Assembly: GCF_030272615.1 (NCBI RefSeq)
Contig: NC_081408.1
Span: 307,153,950 to 307,217,949 of the forward strand
Origin: Cryptomeria japonica
Lineage: Eukaryota; Streptophyta; Pinopsida; Cupressales; Cupressaceae
Length of the DNA: 64,000 nt
Direction: 5' to 3'
The notes under the pieces were generated by a model. The model was not told the origin of the DNA, did no database searches, and saw nothing but the letters and a program-made list of their open reading frames with translations. This document shows, piece by piece, positions 34,498 through 43,262 of the stretch (the stretch's first letter is position 1; every line of letters begins with the position of its first letter). Both the position numbers and the translations under genes were made by a program.

Positions 34498-34767
34498 TGT
34501 TGGGAATATGAAGCCCAACGGTCACATGACCATTCCACTTCTCCAGACTCCTCATTTCATATCTGATATGTTTATATAAATGGCTGTGTGCAGTCCATAC
34601 AAAATGTACTGTGTAATGGATATTGTTTAATGAATAAGTTTCCCTGCGTTTCTGGTGGACGTAGCCACTTAGTGGTGAACCACGTTAAACTCCTGTTATG
34701 AATTGTTATGTGTTTATATCTGCTTTAGTTTCATTTAGTATGTTTTCTCTGCTTATTAAAACTAACA
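34498..34767 (+). repeat. 5' LTR of the gene-bearing element
   Basis: 270 bp from TGTTGGGAATATGAAG to AAAACTAACA. A TATATAAATGG box near 34574 is a plausible core promoter for the element. Confidence 0.92.
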
Positions 34768-34769
34768 AT

Positions 34770-34785
34770 TGGTATCAGAGCCATG
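34770..34785 (+). other. Primer-binding site
   Basis: TGGTATCAGAGCC lies just after the 5' LTR. It matches the initiator-methionine tRNA-type primer site widely used by plant copia-like elements. It is followed at once by an ATG that opens a three-codon frame (Met-Leu-Thr, stop). Confidence 0.9.
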
Positions 34786-34794
34786 TTGACTTGA

Positions 34795-35757
34795 GTAGAG
34801 ATAGAGGAAGAAGGAGAAGGTAAAACTTATAACTTCTATGGCAGTTTTACGTTCCATGTAAAACTATGCTTCAAGCGCCGCGTACATTGGTGGGATGGCT
34901 GGAAGAAAAAGGGGGACTCAGTTGAAGAGGAGAATCCAGCGAAAGGAAAGGATGTTGGGATTCTTATCTGCTCTCCCCTAGAGCCAACCTTGGCACTTAT
35001 TGGCCAAACTGTTAATGGTCGGGAAGTTGTTGGCATTTGTGCGGTGAAGGTTGAACCCCATGATGCATCGGTTGGAATTTCTTGGCAGAAAGATGTTGGA
35101 AAAGAGGTTGTTGTTGAAGAGGATGAACTCAAGAGATTGCGGGAGGAAGGGTGTGTGCCATTGGAGACCCAAGCTGAATCTGCTGTTGACTCCCAGGATG
35201 AGGAGGGTGCAGATTGGAGTGAAGTAGCAGGGCAAGGAAGCTTGGAAGAAATGGTGGCTTCGGAGAGCTCTGTAGATGGCATGGCCTTGGTAAAAATAAA
35301 GAGGCACTCATATGATGATGACAACCTTTGCACAGATAATTTTATTGAAGCCTATGAGCCTATGGACCTGGATGAAGAAGTGCAAGATAAAAGGCAGTTT
35401 TCTAGTTTGAAACAGAAGCGTCCATTAACAGGAGCTCAGGATAATGGGTATCGCTCCAAACGATTTCAGGCGTCACAAGGAGAGAAGGAAGATAAGGTTC
35501 ACCACCCTAATTGGATGGATGTGGATGATAGTGTCACCGCGGATAATGAGCAGCCCGAAGTTGAGAAGAGCTGTGTGAAGGAGCAACTTGAATCAAAGGT
35601 TCAGAGTAATGCCGAGATGGAGATTCCCCCTTCTCCAGAAGTGGCCATGGCAGCAGTAGAAACTGAAGAGCAAAGGCAAACAAGGGCATGGCATAGAACG
35701 CAATTCAAGGCCTTCATTGTTGTTGGTTCCCTCTGTGCTCACAGTAAAGGGGACTAG
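34795..35757 (+). CDS. Unidentified acidic ORF of the gene-bearing LTR element (part 1)
   Basis: Open for 320 codons and ended by TAG at 35755. No ATG occurs before about codon 150. The in-frame ATG at 34783 hits a stop after three codons, so the true start is unclear. Visible parts: a basic start (KLCFKRRVHWWDGWKKKGD), a middle stretch (TLALIGQTVNGREVVGICAV), then a long acidic Glu/Asp-rich region with MDLDEEVQD and WMDVDDS, ending in TRAWHRTQFKAFIVVGSL. I do not recognise a domain. It may be chimeric host sequence or a highly divergent gag. The next frame continues in phase after the single stop. Confidence 0.5.
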   Translation, partial: VEIEEEGEGKTYNFYGSFTFHVKLCFKRRVHWWDGWKKKGDSVEEENPAKGKDVGILICSPLEPTLALIGQTVNGREVVGICAVKVEPHDASVGISWQKDVGKEVVVEEDELKRLREEGCVPLETQAESAVDSQDEEGADWSEVAGQGSLEEMVASESSVDGMALVKIKRHSYDDDNLCTDNFIEAYEPMDLDEEVQDKRQFSSLKQKRPLTGAQDNGYRSKRFQASQGEKEDKVHHPNWMDVDDSVTADNEQPEVEKSCVKEQLESKVQSNAEMEIPPSPEVAMAAVETEEQRQTRAWHRTQFKAFIVVGSLCAHSKGD

Positions 35758-36231
35758 GTTGCTTCCCACAATTGCTCCCAGTCTTCATTAATCGATGCCA
35801 AGGAGGATTCTTGGTTTGATGCGACGAGAATAGAGCGTATCGACATTTCTAGGTTCGACAACTTGGCAACCTCACGTCTTTTTGAGGTTACTTCTTCGAT
35901 GCTTTCACAACATCTGCTGAAATCGACGATGCGAGCCTTCTTCAGGCCTGGCAGTAATAGTCACGACTTTGACGCCCTCATTGACCTACATAGTTCTTTG
36001 GGCGACAAGCTACTTGGGGTTTTCAACACCACCAAGGGCATCGTGACAAAAGAACACGAGCAGTATTTAAGGGAGACTTTCCCTAAGGTTGAGGGAGAGC
36101 TGGAGCATGTGAGGGCATGTAAGGATGAAGATAATTTGATCACAATATTACAGGCTTTTGAGGAGAGTGTACTTGTGGTACAACTAGATGTGGTGCTCCT
36201 TCTCAGGAGAGTGAAGGGAATTCGGACTTGA
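35758..36231 (+). CDS. Unidentified ORF of the gene-bearing element (part 2, same frame)
   Basis: In the same phase as part 1 with only the TAG at 35755-35757 between them. It reads SSLIDAKEDSWFDATRIERI, then SSMLSQHLLKSTMRAFFRPG, then a helical-looking stretch (LRETFPKVEGELEHVRACKD) and a Leu/Val-rich end. It stops at TGA 36229. No family was recognised. Composition is protein-like and unlike the AT-rich intron around it, consistent with retained or recently captured coding sequence. Confidence 0.45.
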   Translation, partial: VASHNCSQSSLIDAKEDSWFDATRIERIDISRFDNLATSRLFEVTSSMLSQHLLKSTMRAFFRPGSNSHDFDALIDLHSSLGDKLLGVFNTTKGIVTKEHEQYLRETFPKVEGELEHVRACKDEDNLITILQAFEESVLVVQLDVVLLLRRVKGIRT

Positions 36232-36909
36232 GATTCCAGTCCGGTGGAGAAAGAAGCGACTTTGGTTCATCTGCGGAAGTTCACTTACCGCCCCCTCAAG
36301 GCTGCAAGCCAATCATTTGATGATGTGCAGACGCTCGGGCAAGGCGGTTTTAGAGCCATTTACAAAGGTCAACCTGGACATTACGGGAAGGAAATCACAG
36401 TAAATAAGCTTGATTTCACTTCTTTGCAGAGTGAGCAGGAATTTTCAACTAGGCGTTTCAATAGTTCCTTCATAATGGTGCTTGGGGAAAACGTGGATAA
36501 CAAGAAGACTACGGTAATGGACGCTATAAAAAAGAATTTAGATGAAAGATCACCATCTAAGATGGTTCATTTGGAGAAGAATAACGGTGTGAGTATGACA
36601 GAGGTTAGTAACGATAAAGATCCAAGTGTGGGCTGTGTTTATGCTTGCAATGATTTCGTGAAGGCGTTACTATATGCCAGTGCTGTGACAGAAATCGTGA
36701 GACTGGAGGAGGACAATCTGTGGTCTGATAATAACAGACGTTTCTTTGCCCACAAACAGACAGGTGTTAATTTTGTCCTGTTGTTCAAATTCCACCGCCA
36801 CCCACTTCTAGGTAGAATGCTTATCAATTACAAAAGGAGGTTTCTCTCTCAGATTGGCAGTGGCAGCTATATACCTGCCATCAAGACCATGAGGTTGACG
36901 AAGAGGTAG
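36232..36909 (+). pseudogene. Receptor-like kinase N-lobe fragment fused to unknown sequence
   Basis: Third segment in the same frame. Residues from about 36265 read FTYRPLKAASQSFDDVQTLG, then GQGGFRAIYKG, then KEITVNKLDFTSLQSEQEF. This is the N-lobe start of plant receptor-like kinases: F-x-Y-x-x-L-K-A-A-T, GxGGFGxVYKG and the IAVKKL strand. The third Gly of the glycine loop is Arg and the invariant VAIK Lys aligns with Asn, so it could not be an active kinase even if complete. From about residue 80 (SSFIMVLGENVDNKK onward) the sequence no longer follows a kinase and is unrecognised. It stops at TAG 36907. Confidence 0.6.
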
Positions 36910-37448
36910 GTCGAATTACTCGCTTTCTCAAGACAGGGAAATATGAAGAGTGCGTAGGCACTGGGGCTCCTATCTATATGGTTTCCATTTCAGAGTATCT
37001 CGTCGCCGAGGTTCTCCAGTTGGCTAATAGAAATGATAAAGAGTTGTGTAAGTTGTTGGTTTTTGTGACAATTGCCAACAAAGGCATATTGCCCTATATT
37101 AATAATTCCTATGGTAGGTATGAGAATTCTGATAGCAAATCATACTTCTGGGCCCTGGCACACCTAACGGCAGGGGAAGATATAATCGATTTTGGCAGGA
37201 ATACTATGATTGTTCTAAAACTAGAATTTTTTGTTGGTATTATTGCGCTGGCCTCATCACTCATGGTATTTGAGAAAGATGACATGTCTTCCATTTTTCT
37301 ATCACGAGGGAGTACTGATGATCTGAAGGATTCATTTCAGGATGAAGGGTTCATTTTAGAACCAGTTAATGATTTTTTCAATGTTTTGGATATATTGGGA
37401 GTTAATTGTAATGTCATTCAGTCTGATGTGCTTTGGAGAAAAAATTAA
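36910..37448 (+). pseudogene. Histone H2A-like fragment fused to unknown sequence
   Basis: In a different frame, from about 36909, the translation reads [20 protein letters not shown], then [20 protein letters not shown], then [10 protein letters not shown] and [10 protein letters not shown]. These match the histone fold of plant canonical H2A in order. About 20 residues between the LA(G)N and RND segments (the RIVPRHIQLA part) are missing, so the fold is broken. After INN the frame continues for about 110 codons of unrecognised sequence to TAA at 37446. There is no H2A N-tail. Confidence 0.75.
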
Positions 37449-37574
37449 TCCGAAGTGTATGTGAGCAGAAGATCGCGAAGCTAAAATCTAGCAGGCTGGT
37501 TGTAATGTGAATTTCGAAAATGAAAGCAGGGATGCCAGTGCATGGCTGTGCTAGTTGGCCTTCACGGGGGAGAT
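37449..37574 (+). other. 3' untranslated region and polypurine tract of the element
   Basis: Short non-coding stretch ending in CGGGGGAGAT directly before the TGTTGGG start of the 3' LTR. Confidence 0.7.
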
Positions 37575-37844
37575 TGTTGGGAATATGAAGCCCAACGGTC
37601 ACATGACCATTCCACTTCTCCAGACTCCTCATTTCATATCTGATATGTTTATATAAATGGCTGTGTGCAGTCCATACAAAATGTACTGTGTAATGGATAT
37701 TGTTTAATGAATAAGTTTCCCTGCGTTTCTGGTGGACGTAGCCACTTAGTGGTGAACCACGTTAAACTCCTGTTATGAATTGTTATGTGTTTATATCTGC
37801 TTTAGTTTCATTTAGTATGTTTTCTCTGCTTATTAAAACTAACG
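37575..37844 (+). repeat. 3' LTR of the gene-bearing element
   Basis: 270 bp. By eye identical to the 5' LTR except that the last base is G instead of A. It is followed by the ATGCA duplication. Confidence 0.92.
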
Positions 37845-37849
37845 ATGCA

Positions 37850-38411
37850 TTGGGCATTTCACTGTTTAATGTATGGATGATGTTTCTATTATATTGAGCT
37901 TGAAGCTGCGAGACATTGTCACCAGTAGATGTAGAATATCAGGTCAGAGCAGAAAATGAGACGTTATTAAATAGGATGCCAAAGTATATGAATAAGGGTA
38001 AAAAAAGCTGTTGCAATTAATGTGCTCGCCAAGAAATGAGGCTATAGTATTAACTCCCTAGTGACTGCAAGATGAAAGCAAAATTTCCAGTTGAATTTTG
38101 ACAAACAGTTTGAGAGGTTATATGATTCCATAATAGTTCAAGAAGCTAAAGGTATATGCTGCATTTTGCCTCTACTGCAGCTTTGTTTTCCAAAATCTAT
38201 TCAGAATAAATATGCTCAACTCTATTACAGAAGCTTAACATTTTTCTTTCCAAACATAGAGAAAAAAAAAATTACCCAAATCAATATGACATGAAACACT
38301 AACATATTTATTGAAGAATCTGAACAACACCCATATTCCAAAAAAGGACAAAATAGCAGTAAAGAACATGACCTGGAGCAATTGCTAAGAACTTCATAAT
38401 TACAAAGGTAC
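37850..38411. other. 5' end of intron 1 of the TLC gene
   Basis: No gene or repeat was recognised between the LTR element and the splice donor. Confidence 0.5.
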
Positions 38412-38667
38412 CTGAAGCAGAAGTAATGCAGGAATGCAAGAGAGAAACTGCTGTGTTGATGAAGAGAGGATCCTTTGATACACAAAATTTGACTATGCAA
38501 TTTGCTGCTTCATAAAACAAGCATCCCGCGATAATTGGCCACAGGTCTGTTCTTGCTCCTCTTGTGATGGCTAATATTACAAATAGAAGCCATAACAATA
38601 GAGTGAATTTGAAGAAATAGGAGACAACTGAAGGCCATCTGCTCTGATAGCCTGTGCCCCTCTTCAT
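38412..38667 (-). CDS. TLC-domain membrane protein, exon 1 with start codon
   Basis: ATG at 38667 opens 85 codons plus one base. A first hydrophobic segment lies at residues 15-35 (SYFFKFTLLLWLLFVILAI). A second amphipathic stretch (PIIAGCLFYEAANCIVKF) is followed by DPLFINTAVSLLHSCITSAS, the start of the TLC domain with its conserved His after SLL. The donor is CAG before GTACCT. The single left-over base joins exon 2 in phase, giving SAS-Val-ILVLL, so domain order and frame agree across 20 kb. This start was chosen because it is the first Met of the open frame. The short N-terminal part before TM1 is basic and could be cytosolic. No stop or frameshift is seen. Confidence 0.8.
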
Positions 38668-39099
38668 TTCTGTTGTGATGTATACACAACATAATCACGA
38701 ACAGAGTTTTTAAAGGTGTTTTGAGTTCGGTAAAATAGTCGTGTGGACTACAGGGGTATGTGTTTGGTATGGAATTTATTTAACCATTTCGGCAACGTAA
38801 ACGTACTGCTTGTATTACTTTATTTCTATTTTAACAGGATTATTATTATTATTATTATTGAGCCGATAGGCTCTTTGTATGGGGTTTTTTTACCGGGAAA
38901 AATATCAGTATCTCGGTAAATTCCTGTCCGTCACATTTTTTGGTTACCATTTTCTTTGGTGAGCAACTTGTATTGTGTTGGTGTACGGCAGAGGCAGAGG
39001 AAACCCATTGCTGTCAAATCCTTCGTGTCAGTGGGCTTATGCAGCCCGGTTTGGGCCCACACCCCACCCCTCTATCTTTCGCCGCATTTAATAAATTTT
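38668..39099 (-). promoter_or_regulatory. Presumed 5' UTR and promoter of the TLC gene
   Basis: This lies directly upstream of the ATG. It includes an (ATT)n run at 38839-38860 and a TTAAATAAATT stretch near 38775 that could act as a TATA-like element. No strong motif decides the transcription start. A plus-strand frame near 38940-39242 is not a recognised protein. Confidence 0.4.
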
Positions 39100-40240
39100 T
39101 AATTATATTTTTTAAAAATTTTAATATATTTTTTCTATATTATTTTTTAAATATATATTTTTTTAACTGTATTTATACTTATTTTTATTATTTAATGTAT
39201 TTTATTTATATTGTAATTTTTTATTTTTTTAATATATCTTAAATTTTATATATTTTATTTATATTTTACTTAATAAATTTTTCAAAAATTAGTTTAATAA
39301 TTTTATTTTTAATTTTTTAATTTTTAATATAGTTTTATATAAATGTACAATATTTATATTTAAATTTAAATTATTAACATTTTGGTTGTCATTTTATTGT
39401 CATTTATTTTAATATTAAATATATATTTAATTTTAATTTAAAAAATAGAATTAAATATAAAATATTAAACATGATGTTAATTTAAAATATAAAATTTAAT
39501 AAACTATATTAAATTTTAATATACTTTAAAGTTTAACATCATAATATAATTTAAATATTATAATTTAAAGTTTCATATTTAATATATAAAGTTATAAAAC
39601 TTTATAAAATCTATTAAACTTTATGCACTTTTAATTTATACACTTAAGTGTATAAAGTTTATTATAATATAGCTTTTATATACTTAATATTATAATTCCA
39701 AAGTGAAAAACTATTCACTTATAAAGTTTATTCAAAAGTAGATAAATTTTATACACTTATAAATTTTCACTTATAAGTGAATAAAATTTATTATAATTTA
39801 AAAGTGAATAAATTTAATAAATGAATAAGCTTTCACTTTAAGGTGAAACAAAGTTTATTATAATTCAAAAGTGAATAAACTTTAAAGTATATAAAAGGTT
39901 ATATTATAATAAACTTTATGCACTTTTGAATTTTGAATTATATGTGTACAAAGTTAATTATACTATAAAGTATAGAAAAAATATAATTTAAATTATAATA
40001 CATAATTAAATGCAGAATATGTAGTTATTTATGAATTATATAATATAATTTAAAATTTATAATATAAAAAATTATATTAAATATTCAATTTTATATTATA
40101 TTACATTATATAAAGATATATTATATCTCAATATTTAATATTTATGTTTATTCATTTTATAAAATAAATAAAATATATATATTAAAAACAAAAAAAAATA
40201 TAATATAAATGAAATATATGACATCAAAATATATGACAGG
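39100..40240. repeat. Extremely AT-rich low-complexity block
   Basis: About 1.1 kb consisting almost only of A and T, with recurrent words such as AAAGTTTATTATAAT and AAGTGAATAAA in both orientations. No coding sequence. It lies just upstream of the TLC promoter and could act as a scaffold-attachment-like or easily melted region; that is inference. Confidence 0.75.
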
Positions 40241-40560
40241 TTTTAGGTAATTATATTTTCACCTAAACCCTGCAACCAAAAATAGATGCACAACAACAAA
40301 GAATACAAGTATCTAACTTGTTCGTTAATCCTGCATAGAATCTCCATGTCTTTCTTAAATGTAAAAAGTATGAAATCATTTAAAGGCAATTGCTCGTTAG
40401 AGTTTCACCCAAATCTTCCACACCCACATCAATAATTCTCAATTTGTTAACCTCTCCATGTCTCCTACAGGTGCTATTTAACTTATCTTAACAAATTCAT
40501 TATACCGTTTTCTTTGTGCATTTGTTTTTATTTTCTTTTGTAAATTTTGGTAATGTTGAA
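40241..40560. other. Unassigned DNA
   Basis: No gene or repeat was recognised between the AT-rich block and the LINE tail. Confidence 0.4.
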
Positions 40561-40930
40561 TTAGTTATTTTGTTTTTTTTGTTTTTTTAATTAAGAATAA
40601 GGAGATCACAAAGTCAACAAATACCACCGAGAATCAAAGTATCAGAGGACAAGCCTCACACAACAAAAAAGACGAATGCTATGCACAACCAGACTGATAC
40701 AAAAACTGGACTAGAGCAGAAAACAACATCTAATGCAGCACATCTTCAAAAGAGTCCACCCACGCAGTCCACCCCAAAGCACCTTCCATCCAAACCAAGT
40801 TCTTTTGATCTTGGATTTGCTTCCGCATGTATAACATCTCTCCAGTAGTACACTGAGGGTTTCTTTTAATTTCCTTGCAGATGCGATCAAAAGTAAGGTT
40901 GAAATTGCGGATATTATCCAGGTGCAGCCT

Positions 40931-42524
40931 CTAGAAGTATCCATTCTTAACTTCGTTAGTAAAGAACGTAGCATGTCCATCCCTAAGCAACCTTTTGAAC
41001 TTAGCTTTGTTAACCGTCATAGTAATTTGAATCTGCGAAAAAAATTTGAAATAAGTGAGACTTCGAAAAGACTCAATAAGCAATCTGGGGACATTTTGAA
41101 ATCTTTCTTCATTTCTACACTTCCAAATTTGCCACAAAATGTTAGCTGAGAGAATATCCCAGAACATATTAACATCTTTTTTAATATTAAAAATAAAGCC
41201 AGTAATAACTTCAAGAATATTGAAGGAAGCAGGGATAGAAATACCAAACATCAACCAAACCTCTTTAGCAAAAGAGCACTCAAAGATATATGTCTTCCCA
41301 TTTCCAGGGTTCTGCAAATGTTGCACATGTTAGTCTCAGAGAAGTAATTCCTAATAGGAAGTTTATTAAGAATAAGTAACCATTTAAAGAATTTGATTTT
41401 AGGATCTATAGAACTTTTCCAGAGATTGTCAAAAATCTTATTCCAAGAATGAACATCCAAATTAACATACCAAGTATCATTAATGTGCTTGATAATGTCA
41501 TTATTGTTGTTAATGATGGAGTAAATGTTTTTAGATTTAAGCCCGGAAATGATAATACCACCAGGCCATTTGATTTTCTAATAACTATTAGAATCAACAT
41601 GGCAAACATTAGGAATACTCCTGCTGGCCCTGACAATCATATTATACGTTCTCTTATGAGAATCTGAGAGATTAAATTTACTTTTAAGCTCATCCCAATG
41701 AATAAGCCTGTCATTTTCAAAAATATCAATAAGCTGCTTGATCCCAAGGTTAGCCCAGCATTTGGCAGAACAGCCTTGGGTAAGGGCAAGGGGCTTATTG
41801 CCAAGCTTAAGGTTCCACCAAATGGACCTCTCACCATGGAGGGTCTTTTCATCAAAAAATCCTTATTCTTAATGAATTGCCTAACATGGTTCCAGGCTTT
41901 CCAGATAGACTTGAACACAGGCGAGCCTTGAACAATGATAGGGAATTCACTACAAATAAGATCAGTAAGAGGGAGATTTTTCCAAAATTTAGCGTTCTTA
42001 GGATAACCCCTTTCAATATTGTTATGAATAAGAACTCTCCAAGGGTCATCCCCCTCCAAGGCATGAAAGATTCATTTGGAGGCCAAAGCAAGACCACTCA
42101 GTCTTAGGTCTTTAAGCCCCAAGCCCCCAAAGAGTTTATCCACATGACACCAACTCCATTTAACAGAGTGAGCCTTGTTATTTCCTTTCCCATCCGACCA
42201 GAGATACTTCCTGATAGCCTTTTGAATTTCCATAACTTGGTAATCATTAAACATCCAAGCCGAAGCATAGTAAATATTGTAAGAAGAGAGAATCTTTTGA
42301 CAAACTTGCACTCTACCTGCAAAAGACAGAGACCTGGTATGCCACTTATTCAACTTATTATGAATCTTATCTTTAACCCAACTCCACATATCTTTTAAAG
42401 AAAGATCGATAGAAAGGGGAATACCCAAGTATCTAACAATATTTGGGGGACCACCCCACTGAAATTCAAACTTACTGAACCAATCAAGAGGATGGTTATT
42501 CCATCCAAGACAAATAGACTTGGA
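40931..42524 (-). pseudogene. LINE ORF2 thumb and C-terminal zf-RVT region
   Basis: Continues downstream of the reverse transcriptase with the YLGIPLS-type entry (MGIPLSIDLSLKDMWSWVKD), then KWHTRSLSFAGRVQVCQKIL, the IRKYLWSDG stretch, DDPWRVLIHNNIE, the FFKWLLILNKLPIRN segment and the CNICR zinc ligands of the zf-RVT domain. These pieces lie in different frames (42072-42428, 41637-42059, 41251-41460, 40931-41326), so at least three frameshifts have accumulated. Confidence 0.8.
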
Positions 42525-43262
42525 CTAGGATAACTTAGCTCCAGAAATCTTACAGAAAAAATTGAGTTTATGAGTCATAGCAACAAAGTTATCTTCAGAA
42601 ACCTCATGAAAGAGAGAAGTATCATCAACAAACTGGCAATTAATAAGCTCCTTGTTATCAGGAAGAGTGATGCCTTTGACAGCAGGGGATAAGGTGTTAT
42701 CCCTAAGAATATAGAACAGAGCTTCAGAAGCAATAACAAAAAGGGCAGGGGCAAGCGAACAACCTTGTCTAATAGATCTACCTAACGGAAAAGGGGCTGA
42801 TAAAGAACCATTAATATCAATTTGGGCATGAGCATCTCTAAGAAGCATTTTAACAATGTCACAGAAGAAGGAAGGGAAGCCAAAAGCATCAAGCATCATA
42901 CTAATAAAGCCCCATTCAATTCTATCATAAGCTTTTTCAAAGTCCAGTAAAAACATAGCAACATTCTGATTAGTATGCTTAGCCCAATTGAGGGCTTCCC
43001 AACTAGTAATCAAGTTCTCAAGAATATATCTTCCTTTAACAAAACCAGTTTGGGTAGGGCAAACAAATTTAGGAAGAACAGTTTCCAACCTTCGAGACAT
43101 GATTTTGGCAAGAATCTTGTAAGAAACATTTAAAAGAGTTATAGGTCTCCAATTTTTTAAAAGAGCTTTATCACCTTCTTTAGGGATGAGCTTGATGATC
43201 CCAGAATTAATCTCCCTACCCAAAGTACCGACATCAATAGCTTCGTTATTTAGTTTTTTATT
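42525..43262 (-). pseudogene. LINE reverse transcriptase domain
   Basis: The frame reads INSGIIKLIPKEGDKALLKN, then NWRPITLLNVSYKILAKIMS, QTGFVKGRYILENLITSWEA, FLLDFEKAYDRIEWGFI, RSIRQGCSLAPALFVIASEA and CQFVDDTSLF. These are the ordered motifs of LINE reverse transcriptases. The catalytic box is FVDD instead of FADD, a conservative form. This part is open for over 240 codons, so it is the best-preserved LINE segment in the window. A stop follows at KLS near 42528. Confidence 0.88.

Larger units (their letters stand above)
34498..37844 (+). mobile_element. Young LTR retrotransposon carrying host-gene-like sequence
   Basis: LTRs 34498-34767 and 37575-37844 are each 270 bp and read identical except for the last base. 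A perfect ATGCA duplication flanks the element (34493-34497 and 37845-37849). The primer site TGGTATCAGAGCC starts three bases after the 5' LTR, and a polypurine tract CGGGGGAGA precedes the 3' LTR. The 2.8 kb interior shows no gag zinc knuckle, protease, integrase or reverse transcriptase. Instead it contains a long acidic frame, a kinase N-lobe-like segment and a histone H2A-like segment. It must be mobilised by another element's enzymes. Comparison: maize Bs1, a known gene-transducing LTR element. The near-identity of the LTRs implies recent insertion in intron 1 of the TLC gene. Confidence 0.9.
18028..38411 (-). other. Intron 1 of the TLC gene (about 20.4 kb)
   Basis: The donor is CAG before GTACCTTTG (38411 downward) and the acceptor is GTGCAG ending at 18028. 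Joining the exons keeps the TLC frame. The intron contains several nested retroelements, two DNA or tandem-repeat fields and the gene-fragment-bearing LTR element. Introns of this size are well known in conifers and uncommon in most angiosperms. Confidence 0.75.
40561..43262 (-). mobile_element. 5'-truncated LINE (L1-type)
   Basis: Contains reverse transcriptase and the C-terminal zinc-binding region of an L1-type ORF2. It ends on the minus strand in an A-rich tail (T-runs at about 40565-40600 on the plus strand). The endonuclease and ORF1 are missing, so it is a typical 5'-truncated insertion breaking at about 43262. No confident target-site duplication was found. Confidence 0.8.

Noticed and set aside
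38225-38411. Extension of exon 1 frames downstream (to 38308 and 38225)
   Set aside because: The TLC homology ends at the CAG/GTACCT donor, and the following residues are intron read-through.
39100-40240. Origin of replication or organellar DNA
   Set aside because: The AT-rich block lacks organellar genes or known origin elements. Low complexity alone is not evidence.
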